This document shows, in pieces, positions 55,872 to 64,000 of a stretch of DNA of 64,000 nucleotides. The notes below the pieces were generated by a model. It worked only from the letters and a program-made list of their open reading frames with translations, was not told the origin of the DNA and did no database searches. Every line of letters starts with the position of its first letter. Within the stretch, counting starts at the first letter, position 1. Source of the stretch: Glaciozyma antarctica PI12 (taxonomy: Eukaryota > Basidiomycota > Microbotryomycetes > Kriegeriales > Camptobasidiaceae). The stretch is from NCBI GenBank assembly GCA_002917775.1, contig KZ627156.1, positions 1,162,838-1,226,837 of the forward strand. The letters run 5' to 3'. A program made the position numbers and the translations under genes.

Positions 55872-57037
55872 ATGGTGCGTCCCCTCGAGACCCCTCCACG
55901 CTGCAGCAGCTGACTCCCAACTGCCACTAGACTCGCACCATCACCTCTCTACCCTCCGAGTTGATCGCCCACATCCTCGCGCTCAGCGTCAACGAGGACG
56001 CCCACTTCCTTCCCGCCGACAAGCCTGACATGTCTGTCTCGGCGCGATACGAAGCTCGAATGAAGCTGCTCCCCGTACTGAGCCTCGTCCATCGGACCTG
56101 AAGGTCACCAGCTCAGGCGTTGCTCTGGCGGATCCTCTTCTTCCACGCCGCGAGACAGGTGCGGTGGCTCGAGAGCCCGGCCCAGGGGAGGCATCGAATG
56201 GTGTTCCTTTACATTGAGGATAAGCAGCACATACCTGAAACGCTGGTGGCAGAGGCAATCTTACGGTGTCGTGGAGTCGAGCGCCTGAATTTCTTGGTCT
56301 GCAACGCCTCGCTCGAGCCGCTGTTCACCACACGCTACTCAGGTGAGGACAGGAAGGTCCAGACGGAGGAACGGACTGACCTAGTTCTCTCTATGCAGGA
56401 CTCACAGACTTAAATCTGAATTCACTCAGCTGCCCACCAACCTGGCAACCGCTCATCCCTTCCTTCGCTCTGACCTCTTTCGCGCTGCGATACAACAAGC
56501 TCGACCTCACCACATTCACCAGCCTACTACTCTCCGATCTCCTCCACGACACTCCGATCTCTCTCCCTCTACCAACCCACCGACGTCGCAGGATTCCTTC
56601 ACGCCTTCCCCTCCCACTCCTCTCCACCTCTCCAACGTCTCACCCTCGGACATCTCGGCAGCGAAATCCTTCCCCTCCTCCTGTGGTGCGGCAACCTACG
56701 ATCGCTCAACATCGGACCCTCGGAATGGAGCCACGACGCAGCGGAGTACATTTTCGATCCAGTCATGGCTGCGAAGTTGCTCGACGCCGTGCAGCCGACG
56801 CTCGAGGTGCTCGCTCTCAAATCCGATCGTCCCGACACTTTGGAGCCTTGGATCGAGGCTGTCGTCGAGCGTATTCGTCTGCGCAAGCTTCCGAAATTGC
56901 AGCGAGTGGAGCTGCTGAGGAGCTGGGGGGATCGAGACGAGACGGAACGGGAGGCGTGGTCGGACGAGCTGGAATATTTGTGTACGGAGCTGGGCGAGAA
57001 CGAGATCCGGGAGGTTCTGGTGGAATTCTGCCTTTGA
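55872..57037 (+). pseudogene. F-box/LRR-like gene H with a stop in the F-box domain
   Basis: The first exon is just the ATG (55872-55874), followed by a gtgcgt donor and a cactag acceptor, then TRTITSLPSELIAHILALSV, a typical F-box opening. Further on, LLPVLSLVHRT is followed by TGA (56099-56101) where the fold needs a tryptophan, then RSPAQALLWRILFFHAARQV. After another intron LRR-like segments run on (LTSFALRYNKLDL, LQRLTLGHLGSEILPL, NLRSLNIGPSEWS, LEVLALKSDRPDT), with one frame change near 56500-56560, ending EYLCTELGENEIREVLVEFC at TGA 57035-57037. It is a different subfamily from A-F. One TGA-for-TGG change and one shift make it a probable young pseudogene, or error-containing sequence. 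Confidence 0.6.
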
Positions 57038-57479
57038 TCAAGGTGAGGCATCCTGCTCGACGCTCGTTGTTCGCTCGGCTGATCTTGTTCGCGAGCAGAT
57101 GTCGTTTTGTGCACGGCGAGCCCTCCTGTGCACCTTCTTCGATCGAGCTCTAGCTTACTCTTCTCGCATTTAAAGACCTTTGCTTCAATTTTGCAAAAAA
57201 GGGAGAAGGCGGAGAGCGGGAGGGACTTGAGGAGAATCGACCTCCGGAGTCCGGAAACACGCACAGAAACGAGCTCAAGCTCAAGCCTCGCCCTCTCCGC
57301 TTCTCCTCCCCTGCTTCTTTTTTGACTCGCTCTCGCGGTCGCGGTCGCCGTCGCCGTCGCTCCTTCAGCTCCCCCACTTCGCCGTCCACCCCACCGCTGA
57401 AAAGTGACGCGCGCCAACTCGAGCAAGTCTTATCGCCCACTGGAAGCTCTCCCTCCTCCCAAAACTCGCGTACTTTAAG
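57038..57479. other. intergenic, no gene seen
   Basis: Spacer between H and DUF3292 protein 2, containing pyrimidine-rich stretches that suggest the promoter and leader of the latter. No gene is supported. Confidence 0.4.
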
Positions 57480-59876
57480 ATGGAACCTGCTCCGACCTTA
57501 GGACCTGCGCCAGACAGCACGCCTCCCCCAGCTCTCCCTCCCGCCGGCGCCGACGCTGCAGCCGCAGCACCACTTGTCCCACTCGGGAGCAACACCAGCG
57601 CCGCCGAGCACACCGCCGCGGTCGACGAGACGCCTGAACATGTCGTATCGGCAGAGGTAGAGAAGACTCAGGCGGGAGCGCGCGAAATTCGTGGCGAGGA
57701 GGCGGAGGGGACGATCGTGGCTGGGATCGAGGATGACCAGCTGTGGGCCCTCCAGCGCGCGTTCGACAAGGTGCGTTCTGTTCGCTTGCTGTGGGAGGTG
57801 GAAGAGAGAGCTAATAGAGCTGGAACGCAGCAAATCACCCACGTCCTGAGCCCGCCCACCTTCCTCCCTCCTGGTGAACCTGACTTGCGGCCGACAACGC
57901 TGCCGACGATCCCGTTCAACTCGGATGCGCTCAAGAACAACCTGGAGCGCGTCTATGCGTCGGCCGGAGTGTCGGGGATATTATTTGCGAGGGAGATGAG
58001 GAGGTTGATGCGGTGGACGCCGGAGGAGCGAACGAGGACGGCTGCATTCTGTGCCGTGCGTTCCTTTCGCCCTCTGCTGTACCAGAGCTGAATTCGCTCG
58101 CAGGCTTACTTCATTTCTGCCTGCTACTCCCTCGCCATCCCACTCATCGCTACTCTCCTCGTACGTTCCTCTCATTCCACCCCGCTCCTCCGCTGACCCC
58201 CCTTCGCAGATGACCCTCGTCCTCTCCCCTCGCTCTCGTCGAATCTTCTTCCCCCCTCGCCGTCCTCCCCACGGCAAACCACCTTCCGCGACCGACCCTA
58301 CGAATCAAAAAGGCGACGAGACCCTCCTCTCCTCGACCGAACACCCGGCGCAGCATCGCTCCAAGGCGGAGCAGATCGAGGAGCAAGCTTGGGAGCTTAC
58401 GAATATTGTTCAGAGGGTGGGCGTCAAGGTGATTGTGGGAGGGAAGGAAAAGTGGGAGGGGAATGCCGAGGTTGGGAAGAAGGTCGGGGAGAGTAGCGAG
58501 AGCGAGGAGAGCGAGGAGGACATGCCGACGGAGAAGGGGAACAAGAAGAAGGCTGCAAAGGAGGCAAAGGTCAAGCGGGACGCCATCGTTGGCAAGATCG
58601 GGCGCGGTGCTCAGGACGGCCTCGGTGATTTCGCAGACGCGATGGAGCGATGGGCAAAGTACGTTCCTTTTCTCGCTTCGCAGCGACCCCGCTAACGATT
58701 TTCCAGTGCGCTCTCTCCTCCTCCGCTCTACCCCAAGTACTACGCTCGCGAGAAGATTGCTTTCCTCGTGCTCACTCCCATCATCCTCATCACCGCGCTT
58801 GTCCCAGCGCACTACTGGGCCCAAGGGGCGTCCTTTGCTTTCGGCATCGGGTTCTTCGGCCAGCCTCTCCTCATTCGCGCTGCGAAGAAGTTCGTCGAGC
58901 TTGTGCCAGACTGGCAGGAGAAGCTCGACCTTCGCAAGTGAGTCCTCCTTTGCTCAGTGATCTTCTGCGAACGCCACTGACGAGGCCTTTGCAGCACACT
59001 CTTCTCGCGCGTGCCTACGGACGCCCAGCTCGTCCTCCACCTCCTCCGCCTCTCCGAAGCCGCCGGCGCCCCTCTCCCCCCTCCTCCGCCACCTCCCTCT
59101 TCTGGAGAAGTCAAGAGCGAGATGGACAAGACGGGCGCGGATCTCGATACGGGAGAACACGAGCCGGAGGACGAGGAGAAGAAGGGGCTGGGAGAGCGAG
59201 CGGCGAAAGGTGGGGCGAAAAGGTTGATTGGAGGGATGCAGTTGGCTGCCAAGAAGGTGGCTACGTTTGGAGGGGACGTCAAGGTCAGGAACGACGGGGA
59301 GACGAGCAGACAGAAGGTCCGTTCTTCGCTCACCTCGCTCGAAGGATGCTGACTCTCGCTGCGAACCAGGTCGGCAATAAGATCGATCGCCTCCTCTACC
59401 ACAGCCGTGCGAAAGATCTCAAGACTCCCGAATGTGCGTCCTGCCTCTCCCCTCTCCCAAGCGGCACTAACGTCGCTTCGCAGCCTTCCCCGCCAAGCTC
59501 GCTGGAACGTCGGGCCACCTCCGCATCTCGCACACCCTCTCCTCCCCTCCCATTCTTTCTTTCCACCCTCTCTCGACCCCCGATAAGCCGACGTTCGAAG
59601 CCCCGCTCGCCGACCTCGTCGAAATCAAGAAGCACGGCGTCTGGATCGGGCGCGCAGTGCTCGGTTGGGCGGCGGCGACGAATTTGGAAGGAATGGAATT
59701 GGAGCTGAGGTTCAAGAAGCGGTCGTGGGATGGGGGAGGGTGGGCTGGGGAAGGGGGAGGTGCCGCATGAGGAGACGCACGAGGGAGTGAGCTGGGAGTT
59801 CTCGCATGTCGCGAGGAGGGACGAGCTGTTTGATAGGCTTGTTAGCGTTGGGGAGCAGAGGTGGGAGAGCTTGTAG
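57480..59876 (+). CDS. DUF3292-type membrane protein 2
   Basis: Paralogue of the 9-11 kb gene with a good ATG at 57480 and an Ala/Pro-rich lead. Conserved blocks: DDQLWALQRAFDKQITHVL, LERVYASAGVSGILFAREMR, LMRWTPEERTRTAAFCAAYF with a hydrophobic stretch, GLGDFADAMERWANALSP, KIAFLVLTPIILITALVPA, LFSRVPTDAQLVLHLLRLSE, VGNKIDRLLYHSRAKDLKTP, and the end RRDELFDRLVSVGEQRWES. Function of DUF3292 is unknown; two to four membrane helices and a charged C-terminal domain are visible. About eight ~50-60 nt introns. One extra G in a G-rich run near 59730-59735 separates LELRFKKRSWDG from the conserved end; removing one G restores PHEETHEGVSWEFSHVARRD, so sequence error is likely. Confidence 0.78.
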
Positions 59877-60069
59877 AGTGTTCCTGGATGGGGAGGAGAA
59901 CCAACGAAGGAGTCCTTTGTTCTTAGAAAGAGAATCCGCGGATCTCGCTACCGAGGTGGCAATTTCGAAGCTGGCCTGGCGTCTCGCAAACGGCCCCAGG
60001 TTCGTTCTGCCTACTCACAAAAGCTTCGCAAGTCCTTTCTCAGTGACCGTAAATTGTTTCCAAACTGAT

Positions 60070-62601
60070 CTACTCGACATGCTCGATCTGCGCCGTCTTC
60101 TTGACACTCTCATCCACCGACCCCGTCATATCGTGCTCCTTGTACTGATCCACCGCCGTCGTCTTGAAATCGCGCGCGCGAACCTTGTTAAGGAAGAGCA
60201 TATCGAGCTCGCCGTACCTTGAAACGAGCAAAGTGTTAGCGAAAAGCGAGCTGGCAGCGTCGAGGCGAACTCACGTCTTTCCCTTGGTTTCGGGGAGGCG
60301 GTAGTAACAGTAGATGCCGCAGAGCGTCGCCCACCCGGCCCAGAAGAAGCCAGTCTTAGCCTACGTAGGCGAGAAGGGAGGAGAGGGGTGACGGCTGCGG
60401 GGAGCGAGAGGTACCGAGGTCGGCGTCGGGAAGAGGGGCGAGGGGTGCAGGCGAGAGAGTACAGAGGTACCGAGGTCAGCGTCGGGATGACGAGGAAAGA
60501 AATCTGGCAACGCGTACCTTCCAGTTGAGAGCCTGTTCGTTGAGGAAGTACGGCATGATGACGCTGTTCACCACGCCGACGAGGTTGTAGGTGAGGCGAG
60601 CGAGGACGATGGTCTTGGAGCGAAGACGAGTCGACGAGATCTCGGAAACGATAGCGTAGCAGCTGATAGAGCACGAGAGTTAGCGTTGGCTGAGGAGGAC
60701 GTCAAAGGAAAAACACGCACACCGGGCCGACGGTGATGTCCTGCGACGCGAGAAAAACGTGTCAGCTCTCACGAGCTCGAGAAGGACGAGCAGGGGAGCC
60801 TACGTAGACGAAGGTATAGACGAGCAACATGCCTCCAACTGCCCAAGTCGCACTGGTATTTCCGTCCGGCGCAATCCCCAAAAAACCTGCGATAACGAGG
60901 GCGTCAGTTAGGTTCGGTTCGCCTCCTCGCTCAGCTGCTCGCGTAAATGGGCTCACCAATAATCATCAGCAGGCAAGACATGATCGCAAGCCCGACGATG
61001 TACAGGGTCCGGCGGCCGTAGTAGGACATGAGTACCCATGAACCAATCGTTCCGATAGCCCCGAGCGCGTACTGGGCCAGCGACATCGAGAAGGCGTTCT
61101 TCACGTCCATTCCGGCCTGCGTAAGGAAGTAGGTACTGTAGCCCATGAAAGCAGAGCCGCTGCGAGAGTGAATTAGGAGTTGTTCTCTTCCCGTCTTTGT
61201 ACGTTTGCGTACCAGAGGTTTTGGGTCATCCACGCTGCGCAAGCGATCTCAGTGCGCCTGAGGTCAACGCTCTTGAAGCAGTCGAAGTAACTGGTACCAG
61301 CGGAAGCCGACTTTTCGAGCTCATTCGTGTGACTGATCCTGCAAAAAAAATGCGTCAGCGCGTGTGGGCGGTGCCAAGTGGAAGCGACACACATAGCCAG
61401 AGTAGCGTCGACGTTGAAGTTCTTGTCGCCAGCTTTGGCGCAGGTGAGGCGGAGGAGGGTCTTGCGAGCTTCGGCCTGTTTGCCGTGTCGGACGAGCCAC
61501 CCTGTGCGCGTCGTCAGCGAGAGCAAAGGAGAAAGCCTCGAGGATCATTGAGGGGTACCATACAAGGAGATTCGGGAGCGAGGAAGCAGCCAATAGCGAT
61601 GGGAAGGGGCCAAATCTGCAATTGCTGGTCAAAAAAGCTCGAAGCTGGAGAGGAAGGAGACCTACCCACTGCAGTGCGAACGGGATGCGGTACGCCCACT
61701 CATCTGGGCGATCAAGCAGCGCCCGAAGCACACCGCTAGCTAGAAGCTGCCCCATGACCCAGCACAAGTTGACTGCGGACGGAAGACGTTAGTGACGGAG
61801 CGACATTGAGGAAAGAAATTAAGCTCCCATACGTCGTCAGGTACCCACGGAGCTGAACGGGCGTTACCTCGGAAGCGTAGGCGGGAGCGAGAGTCTGGAA
61901 GACTCCCCAGCAGCCTGCGAAGGGCGGTCAGAATGGGTCGAATCGCTCAGACAGGCATACGCACAACCCATCGCGAGCTCGCCGATGAGCAGAACGACGA
62001 TGTTGGGAGCAAAGAAGGGAATGAAGACAGTCCCAGCCATGAGAGCGAGCGAATACATCATTGTTCGGCGATAGCCGTAGCGCTGCAGAAGACGAGCTCG
62101 TCAGTTTTGATCACCACGGCCGAGAGACTGAAGCGAGAGCGTACCTCGCTAACGATACCATTCAACCATAGCCCAAAGAGCTGCCCGACGAGTGCTCCGT
62201 TGGACAGTCCAGCTTGCCAGGCGGGGGTGATGGTCGTTGTCCCGTCGGGGTTGAGGTCCCCGAACTTCAGGACGAATTGAGGGAAAGCGTAGAAAGATCC
62301 TTGGACTGATCAGCTACTCGCGTTGCGAAGGAGTACCGCTGTACTCACCCAGCAGGACGATACCGAATCCCTCCATGATAATCGCTGTCGAGAACAAAAC
62401 ACTCCACGCCATAGCTTTCGGATCTGTTCGTAATCGTCAGCTGCTGCTGACCTTGGAGAGGGGGTTTGAGGACGTACAGAGCATGAGTCCCTCGCGCAAG
62501 GTCATGTTCTGTTCCGACGCCGTTCCTTCGCGAGCTTCATTGATGGCGATGCCGCCGAAGTCGGGCTTCTCAATCTTGATGTCCTCGATCTTGGAGTCCA
62601 T
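60070..62601 (-). CDS. alpha-glucoside (maltose-type) H+ symporter, sugar MFS family
   Basis: Start at 62601: MDSKIEDIKIEKPDFGGIAI, a hydrophilic lead, then 12 hydrophobic helices over many short introns. Sugar-porter landmarks: GLWLNGIVSERYGYRRTMMY (motif A region), ELAMGCAGCWGVFQTLAPAY, ASEVTPVQLRGYLTTYVNLC, YSTYFLTQAGM, YYGRRTLYIVGLAIMSC, DITVGPVCYAIVSEISSTRL and RLPETKGKTYGELDMLF with the PETKG motif. TPVQLRGYLTTYVN and ISSTRLRSKTIVLARLTYN are as in fungal maltose/alpha-glucoside permeases. It lies head to head with an alpha-glucosidase, which supports this substrate. It would take up maltose-like sugars with protons at the plasma membrane. A general hexose carrier is less likely. Confidence 0.88.
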
Positions 62602-63356
62602 GTTGGCGTCCGCAAGAGGAGAGAGGGATCGAAAGGGTGGGAGAAAAAACCGCCTTGGGCGAGAGTGAAGATTGAGGAAGGAAGAGAGGACGTTGGTGAG
62701 GCAAGACGATCTGAGATAGCGAGCACGCAGCTGACGTTGTGGGGGGCGCAGTGAGGGTCTCCAGAGGTCCATCGATTTGCTCAAGGCGCTAAGCGTCTGG
62801 CTAGAGCCTTTCTGGCGATGGGGACACGCGCGAGAGAACGAGAGAGACTCGGCGGAGCTCTCGGGCCCCGGGGAGGGGCGCCGCGATCCGGATCTCTTAA
62901 GCCATCAGCGTGGGCACTGGGCAAGTCGACGTCGGCTTTCTGTGACAAAGGGGCGAGTAGAGCAGGGGTGAGCAACGAGGAGGCGAAGGCGAGGAAGCGA
63001 CCCGCCGAACTTGGCTGACGCGGCCTTCTCCCCGACTTCTCCTCGCTTGCTGACTTGGCGCTAGGGTGGACGGCGGGGCTCCATCGATCCTCCACGACCA
63101 CTGAAGTCCACTCTGCTCGTCAGGCGATGTCAGGCGGGAGGACTTGAACGGCGCGGCGCTCCTAGCCTGGTGCGCGCTTCCAATCGATCAGGGCGCACTG
63201 GCGAGAGCCTTGACACCGTCACCCGCTGCACCTTCGTTGCTCTCCACATCTCAAGCTCACCACTTGCACCCCGAGATCCATCTCAACTTGTCGACTTCCT
63301 CCGCCATCCTCACTCCCTTCCTCGAGTCCTCTCCCTACTCTACGTCCTCGTTTAGT
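62602..63356. promoter_or_regulatory. divergent promoter of the transporter / alpha-glucosidase pair
   Basis: About 755 bp shared between the two starts. A CCCCGGGG palindrome at 62866-62873 contains CCGGGG, which fits the core of the Mig1-type glucose-repressor site (SYGGGG). In such GC-rich DNA this may be chance. No MAL-activator site could be supported by eye. Confidence 0.4.

Positions 63357-64000
<644 letters not shown>

Overview
The window is nuclear DNA from a GC-rich, intron-dense basidiomycete, most likely a red yeast of the Sporidiobolales (Rhodotorula/Rhodosporidium type). Reasons: nearly every gene is cut by roughly 45-60 nt GT-AG introns with CTGAC/CTAAC-like branch sites, coding GC is very high, and recognisable genes include a nucleolin, DDB1, Ctr9, TAF4 and Trm11. 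The assignment to group is inference; no rRNA or tRNA gene was recognised. Two runs of N (3566-3965 and 21383-22316) are assembly gaps.

Layout. 1-2.5 kb: the end of an unidentified gene, then L-serine dehydratase (+). 2.9-4.8 kb: a damaged divergent pair of F-box/LRR-like genes around gap 1. 5.3-11.2 kb, all +: nucleolin, heme oxygenase, DUF3292 protein 1. 11.3-15.4 kb, minus: O-fucosyltransferase-like enzyme and a GPI-anchored secreted protein. 15.9-20.4 kb, +: DDB1. 20.6-23.3 kb: the same F-box pair as at 2.9-4.8 kb, in inverted orientation, around gap 2. 23.7-30.6 kb, minus: an MFS drug/polyamine-type transporter and CTR9. 31.3-36.1 kb: GST 1 (+), arrestin-like 1 (-), GST 2 (-). 36.6-39.3 kb: two F-box-like genes (-). 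39.5-42.7 kb, +: TAF4 and a transaldolase-type aldolase. 43-44.3 kb: F-box-like pseudogene. 44.5-49.2 kb, minus: a small membrane protein and arrestin-like 2 and 3 in tandem. 49.5-51.5 kb, +: TRM11. 51.9-57 kb: three F-box-like genes. 57.5-59.9 kb, +: DUF3292 protein 2. 60.1-64 kb: a divergent alpha-glucoside transporter and alpha-glucosidase (MAL-type pair), the latter running off the window.

Housekeeping genes sit among young, repeatedly duplicated families: ten F-box/LRR-like loci, three arrestin-like genes, two GSTs and two DUF3292 genes. Most F-box copies are broken, and three paralogues carry a different stop codon within the same few codons after the start of the F-box. With DDB1 and the arrestin-like proteins, the window is rich in families that elsewhere act as ubiquitin-ligase adaptors. 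The only clear metabolic partnership is the transporter/alpha-glucosidase pair for uptake and cleavage of maltose-like sugars.

Several otherwise convincing genes need a one-base frame change (DUF3292 1 and 2, TRM11, an F-box copy beside gap 2). Some of these are probably sequence errors, so 'broken' calls based on a single shift should be held loosely. Exons were joined by eye from GT-AG sites, frame and family motifs.
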